A stretch of 64,000 bases of DNA from assembly GCF_039545795.1 (NCBI RefSeq), contig NZ_CP154260.1, forward strand, positions 3,663,001-3,727,000, in the 5' to 3' direction. The notes below the pieces were generated by a model. The model was not told the origin of the DNA. It ran no database searches and saw only the letters and a list, made by a program, of their open reading frames with translations. The stretch comes from Chitinophaga niabensis (GTDB taxonomy: Bacteria; Bacteroidota; Bacteroidia; Chitinophagales; Chitinophagaceae). Positions 16,684 to 26,327 of the stretch are shown piece after piece. How positions within the stretch are numbered: position 1 is the first letter of the stretch; the number at the start of each line of letters is the position of its first letter. The position numbers and the translations under genes were made by a program.

Positions 16684-18540
16684 TCATTTAGTCCTGCGGA
16701 GAGGGATATCCAGTTTTACAAGCACCCCCTGCCCGTTCAGCGTCCCTTTGTCTGTAATACTCAAATGGGCCGGTTGGCGGGTTTGACGGCTCAGCATGGT
16801 CAGCCGTTCCTGCGTGATAATGGTGGAAAGGGATTGTTTATCCGGCGTAGCCTCGCGAACCGGCAGCATGCCATTGCCGTTATCTTCTATTTCACAGTGC
16901 AGCATCCACTGTGTTCTGCGTATGCTTACGCGGATGAGGCCTTTGCGCGGCAGCTGGCGGATACCATGCAGGATGGCGTTCTCTACAAAAGGTTGTAATA
17001 ACATAGGAGGAATGAGCAGCTCATCTTCTTCATACTGTTCATACACATCAATCTCATAGTCAAAATCACCTTCAAAACGCATGGCCTGCAGGCCCAGGTA
17101 GTTTTGCAGCGCCAGCACTTCATCTTTCAGCGGCACAAAACTTTCGCGGGCATTCTCTAAACTGATGCGCACCAGTTTGGCAAACTTATTCAGATAGCGG
17201 ATCGCTTTCTCCTTTTCATCATTCCTGATAAAACTTTGTAAAACACTCAAAGTGTTGAAAATGAAATGCGGTTCCATCTGGCTGCGCAACAGGCGTTGCT
17301 GAAGGGAAGTTTCCAGCAGTTGTAACTGCAGTTTGCGGCGGCGCCAGAGTAATAAGCCCAGTGTTGCCAGTAATACTCCGCCAACGATCATTCCAATAAT
17401 GATCACCTGCTGCTGGCGGTGGATCTTATGGTTAGCTTTATTTTCAAAGGCCAGTGCGGCAATTTCATCGTCCTTGGCTTTCACCGCATATTTTGTTTCC
17501 AGCTCTCTTCCCTGCATGGCAAGGGAAGAATCATTTTCCGCCCTGTAACTTTCATAAGAACTATCTAATGCGGCATAGGCAGCAGCGTATTGCCCCTGTG
17601 CAGCCAGGTTGCGCGACCTTCTCTTCCATACACTGGTGAGGGTAGACTGCTCTCCCATGCTGAATGCAGTATCCAGGTAGGCGGCGGACTGTTTGTATTG
17701 CTTCAGTTTACTGTAGGTTTCTCCCAGGGCATAATATGATTCCCCATCCAGTTGATCCAGCTCCCTGCTGATGTCCATGGACTTTAGCAGGTAGGGTAAT
17801 CCTTCTTCCGGTTTGCCCGTTTGTGAGAGCAGGAGGCCCAGGTTCCCGTATTTCACCGCATCGAAATGAGGGCTGGCAAAGCTGGTATCTGTTTCCATTG
17901 CTTTGAAGAAAATAATGGCGGAATCCGGCTGGTCGTTATCCGCATAATATTTGGAAATGCCATTGGCAAATACTGTTTTCAGAATAGGGCGGGAAGTGCG
18001 ATGAAAACCTTCGAAGAGGTATTTCTTCACAGCAGGCAGGTCGCCAATATCCATATAGATTTCGGAGAGGCGCAGGCAGATGATGGCCAGGCCTGGCGTA
18101 TCTATTTTAGCGGCTTCGTAATAGGCTTCTTTGGCTACTTTCAGGGCACTGTCATTATACCCTTCCTCATGCAGGATATCGATCAGCTGTATCTTGCCGG
18201 CCAGTACCTGTTTCCCTGTGGAATCTTTCTTGAGAGCCAATGCAATGGATTCATTGATCACTGCCCTCGCACTGTCATACTTCTTTTCCTCTCCAAACTG
18301 CACCCCTTTGAAGCGCAGGTAAGAGCAGGTGAGTATATAGTTATTGAGCTGCTGCACAAAAGGATAGATACTATCCAGCAGCCGGCCTGCTTCCCTGGGA
18401 CGCTGGTTATGAAAATGGGGGTTGACGGATTCTTTCATGAATGCCATCAGCGTGTCTGCCTGACCGTTAGTAACGGCCACTTTTTTGGGTGCACAGGCAA
18501 TGATACAGCACAGGAATAATACAACAGGAATAAGGCGCAT
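16684..18540 (-). CDS. TPR-containing LytS/YehU-type sensor histidine kinase (His_kinase family)
   Basis: A 618-residue protein. The signal peptide ends in a lipobox-like IIAC (Cys16); TPR-like helical repeats fill residues 50-340, a TM helix spans about 378-400, and a His_kinase domain follows with phospho-acceptor His425 in QMEPHFIFN and an ATP-binding part (PPMLLQPFVENAILHG, then EIEDNGNGM). It pairs with the LytTR response regulator, which starts the operon and ends 12 bp upstream. The periplasmic TPR part suggests a peptide or protein signal; the ligand is unknown. If the lipobox is used, the protein would have both a lipid anchor and a TM helix, which is unusual but common in this Bacteroidota group. 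Confidence 0.9.
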   Translation of the reverse strand: MRLIPVVLFLCCIIACAPKKVAVTNGQADTLMAFMKESVNPHFHNQRPREAGRLLDSIYPFVQQLNNYILTCSYLRFKGVQFGEEKKYDSARAVINESIALALKKDSTGKQVLAGKIQLIDILHEEGYNDSALKVAKEAYYEAAKIDTPGLAIICLRLSEIYMDIGDLPAVKKYLFEGFHRTSRPILKTVFANGISKYYADNDQPDSAIIFFKAMETDTSFASPHFDAVKYGNLGLLLSQTGKPEEGLPYLLKSMDISRELDQLDGESYYALGETYSKLKQYKQSAAYLDTAFSMGEQSTLTSVWKRRSRNLAAQGQYAAAYAALDSSYESYRAENDSSLAMQGRELETKYAVKAKDDEIAALAFENKANHKIHRQQQVIIIGMIVGGVLLATLGLLLWRRRKLQLQLLETSLQQRLLRSQMEPHFIFNTLSVLQSFIRNDEKEKAIRYLNKFAKLVRISLENARESFVPLKDEVLALQNYLGLQAMRFEGDFDYEIDVYEQYEEDELLIPPMLLQPFVENAILHGIRQLPRKGLIRVSIRRTQWMLHCEIEDNGNGMLPVREATPDKQSLSTIITQERLTMLSRQTRQPAHLSITDKGTLNGQGVLVKLDIPLRRTK

Positions 18541-18552
18541 GGTTAAAACGGA

Positions 18553-19287
18553 TTAGCGGTTACCGGTAAGGAATTCCATCACCAGGTCTTTCCGGCGGGT
18601 AGATACAGGTATCTCCACACCATTACGGAGTACCAGGTACCCATCCTTATGGTACCGGTCTATGAACTGATGATTCACTAAATAGGATTGATGCGGGCGG
18701 AGGAACTTTGCTTCGGGCAATAGCTCTTCATATTCTTTGATGGACTTGGATGCAACGATCTTCCTCCCGTCTGTTAAAAAGAAAGTGGTATAACCTGCAT
18801 CACTCTGGCAATACACAATCTCCTCAAAAGCAACGATCTGCAGGTATTGCTGCGAGCGCAGGACGATCCTGTTCTGCAGGCCGCCCTGTTTCAGGTGCTG
18901 CTGTGCCAGGGACAGTTGTTCCGGCGCTACGGCTTTCAGCTGTAACACCCTTTGCAATGCCTGCTGCAGTTCCTCTTCATCTACAGGTTTCAGCAGGTAA
19001 TCCAGTGCGCCATACTTGATGGCTTTAATAGCATGGTCATGGTGGGCAGTGATGAAGATCACTTTACAGGAAAGCGGCCCCGCTTCCTGCAGGATGTCAA
19101 AGCCGGTACCGTCTCCCAGGGAAATGTCCAGCAGCAGAAGGTCTGGCTGCGTGGCAGGGATCAGCACCCTGGCTTCCGCCACGCTGCCGCAGGTACCCAC
19201 CACTATAAAACCGGGCTGCTGTTGCAGTAATGCCTGCATATCTCTGCGGATAGCCGGCTCATCATCTATGATCACTACTCTAATCAT
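18553..19287 (-). CDS. LytTR family response regulator
   Basis: A 244-residue regulator: receiver domain with Asp8-Asp9, phospho-acceptor Asp54 (LLLDISLGDG) and the Lys of LLKPVDE, then a LytTR DNA-binding domain from about residue 145 (IVYCQSDAGYTTFFL ... RPHQSYLVNHQFIDRY). It is the first gene of the operon with the LytS-type kinase, its usual partner. The ATG at 19287 (MIRVVIIDDE) is chosen: the longer frame to 19401 would run across the divergent methionine aminopeptidase gene start and matches nothing. Confidence 0.92.
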   Translation of the reverse strand: MIRVVIIDDEPAIRRDMQALLQQQPGFIVVGTCGSVAEARVLIPATQPDLLLLDISLGDGTGFDILQEAGPLSCKVIFITAHHDHAIKAIKYGALDYLLKPVDEEELQQALQRVLQLKAVAPEQLSLAQQHLKQGGLQNRIVLRSQQYLQIVAFEEIVYCQSDAGYTTFFLTDGRKIVASKSIKEYEELLPEAKFLRPHQSYLVNHQFIDRYHKDGYLVLRNGVEIPVSTRRKDLVMEFLTGNR

Positions 19288-19336
19288 GCCGCTAAAATAT
19301 TCCATTTTCGTATCTTGCAGGCTATAAAAGAATAAC

Positions 19337-20101
19337 ATGTCAATTACAACACAGGCAGAACTGGCAGGTATGCAGAAGGCAAGTGAAGCAGTAGCCCTCA
19401 CTTTAAAGAGTATGCGGAATTATGCACAACCGGGCATGAGCACCGCAGAGCTGGATGAATTCGGCAGGGCTGCACTGGAAAGTTTCGGCGCAAAATCCGC
19501 ACCTAAACTCACGTACGGCTTCCCCGGCTGGACCTGCATTAGTGTGAACAACGAAATTGCACATGGTATTCCCACCAAAAGAAGGATCCTGCAGGAAGGA
19601 GACCTGGTGAATGTGGATGTTTCCGCAGAGCTGGATGGTTTCTGGGCAGACAATGGCGGATCATTTGTATTAGGGCAGGACATTCATCAGCACCAGGTGC
19701 TGGTAGATGCTTCCAAAGACATTTTAAAGATCGCTATTGCCAATATACATGGCGGTGTGAAGATTGCAGACATCGGCGGCCTGATTGAAGCAGAAGCGAA
19801 ACGCCGCGGATACCGGGTAATCAAAAACCTCACCGGACACGGCATTGGCAGAAACCTGCATGAAGAGCCGCATTCCATTGCCAACTACTACGATAAATAC
19901 AATAAGACCCGTTTTAAAAAGAACAGCGTTGTGGCCATCGAAACATTTATCTCCACCAAAGCCACCTGGGCATACGAAAACGGAGATGGCTGGACGCTCA
20001 CTGCGAAAGATGGCAGTTTTGTTGCCCAGCATGAACATACCATTATGGTAACAGACGGAGAACCCCTGATCTTTACAAAGGATAACGATATCTGGAATTA
20101 A
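19337..20101 (+). CDS. map: Type I methionine aminopeptidase
   Basis: A 254-residue cytoplasmic metalloprotease that removes the initiator Met. The five metal ligands are all present: Asp94 (VNVDVS), Asp105 (WADNGG), His168 (TGHGIG), Glu202 (AIETF) and Glu233 (QHEHT). It is not next to ribosomal protein genes, where the main map of many Bacteroidota lies, so this may be a second copy; that is inference. It is divergent from the LytTR regulator with a 49-bp gap. Confidence 0.92.
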   Translation: MSITTQAELAGMQKASEAVALTLKSMRNYAQPGMSTAELDEFGRAALESFGAKSAPKLTYGFPGWTCISVNNEIAHGIPTKRRILQEGDLVNVDVSAELDGFWADNGGSFVLGQDIHQHQVLVDASKDILKIAIANIHGGVKIADIGGLIEAEAKRRGYRVIKNLTGHGIGRNLHEEPHSIANYYDKYNKTRFKKNSVVAIETFISTKATWAYENGDGWTLTAKDGSFVAQHEHTIMVTDGEPLIFTKDNDIWN

Positions 20102-20146
20102 CCGTTGCACAAAATCCTATCTGTAAATGGCAAAATACTATGCTTG

Positions 20147-20168
20147 GTTATGCAACCGTTTGCATAAC
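20147..20168. repeat. Inverted repeat, 9-bp arms with 4-bp loop
   Basis: GTTATGCAA (20147-20155) and TTGCATAAC (20160-20168). It lies 46 bp after map with no T-run, so it may be a weak terminator or a binding site. The rest of the 259-bp gap up to 20361 shows nothing else clear. Confidence 0.45.
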
Positions 20169-20360
20169 TTAGTAATATACTGTTTCACATAGACCCGTTA
20201 TAGAAAGAGCCCACAGTACATTCTACCTGACATCTACTACATAATGACCTGACTGTATGCCGGTAATCCGGTGCAGATCCGCTATGCACGGTACTTAACG
20301 CCATACCCCATATCGCAGACTATCCAAGATTTTTGTTAACACTATAAAACCCGGTCCCTT

Positions 20361-23300
20361 ATGATCAAAACTGATGTACTCAACAAATTCAGGCATGTGG
20401 TAATTCCCCTGCTGCTGCTCTTGTTACTTGCCGGCATGCAATCGTATGCACAGACTTTACCGGCTAATTTCCAGCGGGTATTGGTAACAGGCGGCCTTAC
20501 CGGCCCTACTACTTTTGCCCAGCTGCCGGATGGCAGGATCCTTATTGGCCAGCAGAACGGCCAGCTAAGGGTATTCAAGAACAATGCCCTCCTGGCCACC
20601 CCTGCGGTGAGCCTTTCTGTGAACACCAGCGGAGAGCGCGGATTAATAGGCATTGCCGTTGACCCCGCCTTCAGCACGAACAATTACATTTACCTGTACT
20701 ACACCTCGTCCTCCGGCCCGCATAACCGTGTAAGCCGCTTCACCATGTCCGGCGATCTGGCCACTGCAGAAACCGCTATCCTTGACATGCCCACCCTCAG
20801 CGCCATTTATCACAACGGTGGCGGCCTTGCCTTTGATAATACCGGCAAACTGCTCATAGCAGTCGGGGATAATAAGGTAGGGGGTAATTCATCCAACCTG
20901 GACAGTTACATGGGTAAAGTATTGCGCATCAATACAGATGGCACGGTGCCCAGCGGCAACCCCTTCAGTGGCGGCGCACAACGCAGCCGTGTATGGGCCT
21001 ATGGTTTGCGGAATCCCTTCACACTGAATGTGGACCCTGTAAGCGGAAAGATCTATGTAAACGATGTAGGTGAAGCTACCTGGGAAGAAGTGAATGATGC
21101 TTCCGTAGGTGGCCGCAATTTTGGCTGGCCCTCTAAAGAAGGGATCTGCTCCAGCGGCTGTACAGGCCTTACCAATCCCATTTACTACTATGCCACCAAC
21201 CGGAACGATCCACCCGCAACCGGCCAGGGATGTGCCATCAATGGTGGTGCCTTCTTAAACGGATCTATCAGCAACTGGCCGGCCACTTACCATGGAAAAT
21301 ATTTCTTCCTGGATTACTGCGGTGAATGGATTGATTATATCAACCCCTCCTCTCCCGCTACCCGCAATGCTTTCGGCACAGGTCTGAGTGATGGCCTCAC
21401 TACCCTGAAACAAGGTATAGATGGCAATCTCTACTTCATCAGAAGAGGTAACAACTCTTTGTACAAAATTATTTACAGCGGCAATGCAGCACCGGTGATC
21501 ACTACACAACCGCAAAGCATTTCCGTACCACAGGGGCAAACGGCTACGTTCTCTGTTACAGCTACCGGTAACCCAACACCCACTTACCAATGGCGCAAAG
21601 GCACCACTAATATCTCCGGTGCCACTGCTTCCAGTTATTCGATCAGCAATGTGCAATCCACACATGCGGGCACTTACAATGTAGTGGTAACCAACAGCGC
21701 AGGCAGTGTAACCAGCAATAATGCCACCTTAACGGTTACTGCACCCAATGCCTTCCCTGTAGCTACGATCACCAGTCCTGCCAATGGATCTTCTTTCCGT
21801 GGCGGCGATCAGATCAGCTTTACCGGCACGGGCACGGATGCAGAAGACGGCAACTTACCGGCCAGCGCTTACACCTGGTGGGTAGATTTCCATCACGCCA
21901 ATCACACGCATCCCGGCCCTGAATTAGCAGATGGCGTTACCGGCGGCAGCTTCCCCATTTCTGCGGAAGGCCATACGGAAACGGATATATGGTATCGCCT
22001 TTATTTAGAAGTAACGGATTCACAGGGAGAGAAAGACACTACTTACATAGAGATCTTCCCTGTTACCGCTGATGTTACATTACAAACGGTACCGGCTGGT
22101 TTACAACTTACGCTTAATGAGATCCCATTCACCACACCGGCTACACAGGAATCCTTATCGGGCATGGTACGGCCACTGGCAGCACCCAGTCCGCAAACAC
22201 TCAACGGCACTACCTACATCTTTGATTATTGGGAACATGGCGGTGCACGGCAGCAGAACATTACGGTAACAGATGCAGATGTTACTTACACTGCGCATTT
22301 CAAAGTAGCACCTGCGCCGGTGAACCTTACACCATTACATGATGCGTATGTGCGGGATGGCAGCAATGCCGCCATTACACATGGCACTACGGATTCTACT
22401 TTGCTGATCACCAAACTATCACCTTCAGGCCAGCTCAACAACGCAAGAGAATCTTACCTGCAGTTTGATCTGTCTTCCATCAGCAGTCCGCTTGCTTCCG
22501 TAGTACTGAAAGTATATGGTAAAGTAGACCTTACTACCGTTCCATCTGTAGGTGTAGGCGCTTACTCCGTAGCTAATACTACCTGGACGGAGAACACGCT
22601 TACCTGGAACAACAAACCTGCTACCAGTGCCAGCCCGCTGGCTACTGTAACCGTCATCAACACAGCTTACGCGTATTATAATTTTGATGTTACTGCTTAT
22701 GTACAGGCGGAAAAAGCAGCAGGCAGGAATAAAGTGTCCTTTGCCCTGAAGAGCCAGGTTGCGCATGATCCGCGCATCTTCTGGAACTCCAGTGAATTTG
22801 GCTCCAACCCGCCTTTACTGTCTGTGATCACAGATGCCGGTGGTAATATCAGTCCTGCTGTATCCCTGACTGCTCCAACAAACGGCGCATCCTTTACAGC
22901 ACCTGCTAATATCACCCTCACCGCAACTGCCACAGATAGTGATGGCACTGTTACCAAAGTGGAATTCTTCAATGGCGCCAGCAAATTGGGAGAAGACCTG
23001 GATGCGCCGTATTCTTTTGCATGGAACAATGTACCTGCAGGTACTTACAGCCTTACTGCAAAAGCAACGGACAATGCAGGTGGCATCGGCACCTCCTCTC
23101 CGGCAGTTAATATCACGGTAACGGGTGCACCTTCCTGCGACCCTGTTACGGCCAGCGGAGATGATGGCAACGTAGCGGCCAATGTACTGGATAACAACCT
23201 GGCCACACGCTGGTCTGCCAATGGAGACGGGCAATGGATCGCTTTCTGCCTCGGCAGTGTGCAAACAGTGACCGGCGTACAGATAGCATTCTATAATGGT

Positions 23301-24347
23301 AATGTGCGTTCATCCAATTTCGACATACAGGTGAGCAGCAACGGTACCAGCTGGAACACCGTAGCAGCAGGCCTTTCCAGCAGCGGCACATCGCTGAACC
23401 TGGAAACCTTCACCATCCCTTCTCAAAGCACACAGTATGTGCGGATCCTTGGTCACGGCAACTCAGTGAATCTCTGGAACAGTTATACGGAAGTGAAGAT
23501 CACTACCAGCACCGGTTCTACTGAAACCACCCTTGCACCCATACACGATGCTTACGCAAGGAATGGTACCTCTGCCACTATCACACATGGCACTACAGAT
23601 CCCAATGCATTGGTAGTGAAACTCAATTCCAATCCTGCTGCCGGTAACGACCGTCAGGCCTTCCTGACCTTCAACACCAGCAGCATCACCAGCACTGTTA
23701 CGAATGTGAAGATCAGGCTGTATGGCGGGCTCTCTGATAACAGAAGCAGCAATACACCATTGACCGCCAGTGCGGTAGCTACTACCAGCTGGACGGAGTC
23801 TGCACTCACCTGGAACAATAAACCTGCAATAGGTTCAACACTGGCCACTACCACCATCCCGGATTCCATCCCGAGATATTATACCTGGGATGTAACCAGT
23901 TATGTACTGGCAGAAAAAGCGGCGGGCAGGCATACGGTTTCCTTTGCTATTACAGCTACCACGGCCACTACGCCTATCCTTTCTTTTAACTCAAAAGAAG
24001 CAGGCAGTAATGCACCGCAACTGGTGGTAACACATAACACCAGCCTTGCGAAACAGGCAGTTACGGCTCCGGCAAAAAGCAATGTGGATCTTGAAACTGC
24101 ATTGCAGGGATTACCAAATCCATTCGGTGATAACCTAACGGTGACCTACACACTAAAAACAGCAGGCCGCGTACAGTTGTCTTTAATTGACCTGAGCGGC
24201 AGACAGGCGGCGGTATTAACCGATGCAGTACAGGCTGCCGGCACACACCGTGTGAATCATAGAACAGGGCATCTCCCATCCGGTATGTATATTCTGAAAC
24301 TGAGCCATCATGGCAAAGTGATCACGCAAAAACTGGTGAAGGAGTAA
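20361..24347 (+). CDS. Secreted PQQ-type sugar dehydrogenase with Ig, DNRLRE and discoidin-like modules and T9SS sorting domain
   Basis: A 1328-residue exported protein. Signal peptide to about residue 30; glucose/sorbosone dehydrogenase beta-propeller to about 375 (GERGLIGIAVDPAF, YHNGGGLAFD, YGLRNPFTLNVD); an Ig-like domain (about 378-460); a PKD-like stretch; a first DNRLRE-type domain (LTPLHDAYVRDGSNAAITHG); a Big-type domain; an F5/8C (discoidin)-like domain (near 930-1050); a second DNRLRE-type domain (LAPIHDAYARNGTSATITHG); and a T9SS type A sorting domain at the C-terminus (LPSGMYILKLSHHGKVI). It is probably secreted or surface-attached through T9SS, oxidising sugars at a bound polysaccharide. 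PQQ binding is a family property, not shown here. Monocistronic, with a strong terminator. Confidence 0.88.
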   Translation: MIKTDVLNKFRHVVIPLLLLLLLAGMQSYAQTLPANFQRVLVTGGLTGPTTFAQLPDGRILIGQQNGQLRVFKNNALLATPAVSLSVNTSGERGLIGIAVDPAFSTNNYIYLYYTSSSGPHNRVSRFTMSGDLATAETAILDMPTLSAIYHNGGGLAFDNTGKLLIAVGDNKVGGNSSNLDSYMGKVLRINTDGTVPSGNPFSGGAQRSRVWAYGLRNPFTLNVDPVSGKIYVNDVGEATWEEVNDASVGGRNFGWPSKEGICSSGCTGLTNPIYYYATNRNDPPATGQGCAINGGAFLNGSISNWPATYHGKYFFLDYCGEWIDYINPSSPATRNAFGTGLSDGLTTLKQGIDGNLYFIRRGNNSLYKIIYSGNAAPVITTQPQSISVPQGQTATFSVTATGNPTPTYQWRKGTTNISGATASSYSISNVQSTHAGTYNVVVTNSAGSVTSNNATLTVTAPNAFPVATITSPANGSSFRGGDQISFTGTGTDAEDGNLPASAYTWWVDFHHANHTHPGPELADGVTGGSFPISAEGHTETDIWYRLYLEVTDSQGEKDTTYIEIFPVTADVTLQTVPAGLQLTLNEIPFTTPATQESLSGMVRPLAAPSPQTLNGTTYIFDYWEHGGARQQNITVTDADVTYTAHFKVAPAPVNLTPLHDAYVRDGSNAAITHGTTDSTLLITKLSPSGQLNNARESYLQFDLSSISSPLASVVLKVYGKVDLTTVPSVGVGAYSVANTTWTENTLTWNNKPATSASPLATVTVINTAYAYYNFDVTAYVQAEKAAGRNKVSFALKSQVAHDPRIFWNSSEFGSNPPLLSVITDAGGNISPAVSLTAPTNGASFTAPANITLTATATDSDGTVTKVEFFNGASKLGEDLDAPYSFAWNNVPAGTYSLTAKATDNAGGIGTSSPAVNITVTGAPSCDPVTASGDDGNVAANVLDNNLATRWSANGDGQWIAFCLGSVQTVTGVQIAFYNGNVRSSNFDIQVSSNGTSWNTVAAGLSSSGTSLNLETFTIPSQSTQYVRILGHGNSVNLWNSYTEVKITTSTGSTETTLAPIHDAYARNGTSATITHGTTDPNALVVKLNSNPAAGNDRQAFLTFNTSSITSTVTNVKIRLYGGLSDNRSSNTPLTASAVATTSWTESALTWNNKPAIGSTLATTTIPDSIPRYYTWDVTSYVLAEKAAGRHTVSFAITATTATTPILSFNSKEAGSNAPQLVVTHNTSLAKQAVTAPAKSNVDLETALQGLPNPFGDNLTVTYTLKTAGRVQLSLIDLSGRQAAVLTDAVQAAGTHRVNHRTGHLPSGMYILKLSHHGKVITQKLVKE

Positions 24348-24355
24348 TTGAAAAA

Positions 24356-24384
24356 GCAGGGCCATAAAACGGCCCTGCTTTTTT
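24356..24384 (+). terminator. Rho-independent terminator of the sugar dehydrogenase gene
   Basis: Perfect 8-bp stem GCAGGGCC / GGCCCTGC, 7-nt loop, followed by TTTTTT. It begins 9 bp after the stop. Confidence 0.9.
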
Positions 24385-24503
24385 ATATAAAATCAGATGT
24401 ATTGGCGGCTGTATTGATAGTGGTTATATGTTGATGTGAATGAAACAATCTTTTGCACAGCGTGCTTATTGACAGCTGTGCTGATATAAAATCAACCTGC
24501 ATT

Positions 24504-25349
24504 TCACACCCTGTGCTTTTGCCGGAATTGAGAAGGGGAAAGCTTCACCACTTTCCTGAATTGCTTATTGAAATTCGTCATGTTGTTGAAGCCGCTTTCC
24601 TGGCAAACATAACTGATGCTGAAATTACCCTTTATCAGCTGCCTGCAGGCATGGCTTACCCTTATCTGATTTACAAAGTGCGAGAAGTTTTTCCTGGTTC
24701 TGTTTTTAAAATACCTGCTGAAGCTGGAAGGGCTCATCATGGCAATACGCGCTATTTCCTGCAACTGGATCTCCTGTTTAAAATTGGCCAGTACATAGTC
24801 GAAGATCTTTTGCAGCCGGTCGTTTTCCCTGTTACTCCTCCCGATCACCTCAGGACTTGAAAGCATGGCATATTCAGTAGACTCAGATAGTTCCTTCAAA
24901 ATAGTAAGCAAACATAGCAGCCTGTCGATTCCCGTACAGGAAAGCAAGGCCTCCATCTTCCCGGCAACACTCACCGCCGTTTTCGCACCGAAGTGCAAAC
25001 CCATCTTAGACTTCTCAAACAGTAACAGGATCTTTTGCATCTCGGGGATCTGCAAAAAATCTTTCCCTAAAAATTCTTCCCTGAAGTGGATCACCAGCGA
25101 ACCACCCTGTTTTTCTCCATCATCTTTCCGGTACCAGTGCGGCAGGCTCGGCCCCAGAAGGTCCAGTTCACCTTCACTGTAGTCGGACACATGATCGCCA
25201 ACAAAACGCCTGCCCTTTCCATGGATGATCAGTACCAGTTCATACTCCGGGTGATAATGCCATGGGGTTTCAAAATAAGGCGTGATGTAACGGTCCGCTA
25301 CAAAAGAGGATTGTTCAGGAAGTGGCAGTTTTTGGATGAGGGACTTCAT
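24504..25349 (-). CDS. AraC family transcriptional regulator (cupin type)
   Basis: A 281-residue regulator: N-terminal cupin with PWHYHPEYELVLIIHG and a C-terminal double HTH (MMSPSSFSRYFKNRT, then ISYVCQESGFNNMTNFNKQF). Divergent from the dioxygenase-led gene cluster across 113 bp that contains two identical 9-bp elements 21 bp apart, so it probably controls that cluster. The ligand is likely a sugar or sugar derivative, inferred from the neighbours. Confidence 0.9.
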   Translation of the reverse strand: MKSLIQKLPLPEQSSFVADRYITPYFETPWHYHPEYELVLIIHGKGRRFVGDHVSDYSEGELDLLGPSLPHWYRKDDGEKQGGSLVIHFREEFLGKDFLQIPEMQKILLLFEKSKMGLHFGAKTAVSVAGKMEALLSCTGIDRLLCLLTILKELSESTEYAMLSSPEVIGRSNRENDRLQKIFDYVLANFKQEIQLQEIARIAMMSPSSFSRYFKNRTRKNFSHFVNQIRVSHACRQLIKGNFSISYVCQESGFNNMTNFNKQFRKVVKLSPSQFRQKHRV

Positions 25350-25399
25350 GATAAAGTTAAAATACTTAAATTCATGGAACAGGCGGTTAAAAATGTCAA

Positions 25400-25429
25400 A
25401 ATAGTTGTTTTTTTAGGTCGAATAGTTGT
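25400..25429. promoter_or_regulatory. Two 9-bp direct repeats spaced 21 bp: candidate AraC-type binding sites
   Basis: AATAGTTGT occurs at 25400-25408 and again at 25421-25429, exactly two helical turns apart on the same face. This geometry fits an AraC-family dimer. It lies between the AraC gene (start 25349) and the dioxygenase gene (start 25463), closer to the latter. Confidence 0.5.
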
Positions 25430-25462
25430 AAACCTGCCCTGCTTAAATTCCCAAATTTGGAT

Positions 25463-26302
25463 ATGGACACATTATTCACTCCTGAACAAATAGCACAATA
25501 CCACCGGGATGGGTATATCATCGTGAAAAACCTTGTTTCCCAACCTGAAACAGCGCTGCTATATAAAACGGCCCTGGAAGATGATGCCATGCGTAAAAAC
25601 GCGCTGGACCTCAACGACCAGTCCGGCAAGAAAACAAAATTGTCCCTTTGGTTCACACCCGGCAATGATGTGTTCGGGTACTTAACCCGCAGTGAAAAAC
25701 TGGTGGGCAGGGCCGCACAGCTAATGGACAGCGATTCCCCCGTTTGCCATTTTCATTCCAAGCTCATGCAAAAGGAACCTAAGGTAGGCGGCGCCTGGGA
25801 ATGGCACCAGGATTATGGCTACTGGTACAAAAACCAGTTTATGTTCCCGGACCAGCTCTTGTCTATCATGGTAGCCTTAACAATCGCGAATAAAGAGAAC
25901 GGTTGTTTGCAGGTGATCAAAGGATCCCATAAACTGGGCCGTGTGAACCATGGCTTTGCCGGTGAACAGGTGGGTGCGGATATGGTGATGGTCAACAACG
26001 CACTGAAAACAATGGAACTGGTGTATGTGGAACTGGAACCGGGCGATGCGCTCTTCTTTCACAGCAATATCCTGCACCGCTCCGAAGCCAACCTTTCTGA
26101 TCATCCGCGCTGGTCAGTAATTTCCTGTTACTGTTCACAATCCAACCTTGCTTATAATGAAACATCCACATCGTGGAAAGAACCTGTACAAGTGGTGCCG
26201 GATGAAGCTATCCTGCAATGGAAAGCCGCTTCTTTGTCTGAAGCAGACTTCCTGAAAAAAGAGAATGACCCGGCTTTGAAAGACACGGGGTGGGAGAAAT
26301 AA
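25463..26302 (+). CDS. Phytanoyl-CoA dioxygenase (PhyH) family protein
   Basis: A 279-residue Fe(II)/2-oxoglutarate dioxygenase-like protein. The iron triad is visible: His115 and Asp117 in WHQDYG, His205 in NILHRSE; an Arg at about 216 is placed to bind 2-oxoglutarate. Substrate unknown; bacterial members hydroxylate diverse small molecules. It is the first gene of a plus-strand cluster (25 bp before the heme lipoprotein) divergent from an AraC regulator. Start at the ATG at 25463; a TTG two codons upstream is less likely. Confidence 0.88.
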   Translation: MDTLFTPEQIAQYHRDGYIIVKNLVSQPETALLYKTALEDDAMRKNALDLNDQSGKKTKLSLWFTPGNDVFGYLTRSEKLVGRAAQLMDSDSPVCHFHSKLMQKEPKVGGAWEWHQDYGYWYKNQFMFPDQLLSIMVALTIANKENGCLQVIKGSHKLGRVNHGFAGEQVGADMVMVNNALKTMELVYVELEPGDALFFHSNILHRSEANLSDHPRWSVISCYCSQSNLAYNETSTSWKEPVQVVPDEAILQWKAASLSEADFLKKENDPALKDTGWEK

Positions 26303-26327
26303 TTGTAAATAGATAACGAACCACGCT

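Noticed and set aside
17866..18519. 217-residue plus-strand frame antisense to the LytS-type kinase
   Set aside because: Shadow of a well-supported gene; no start signal.
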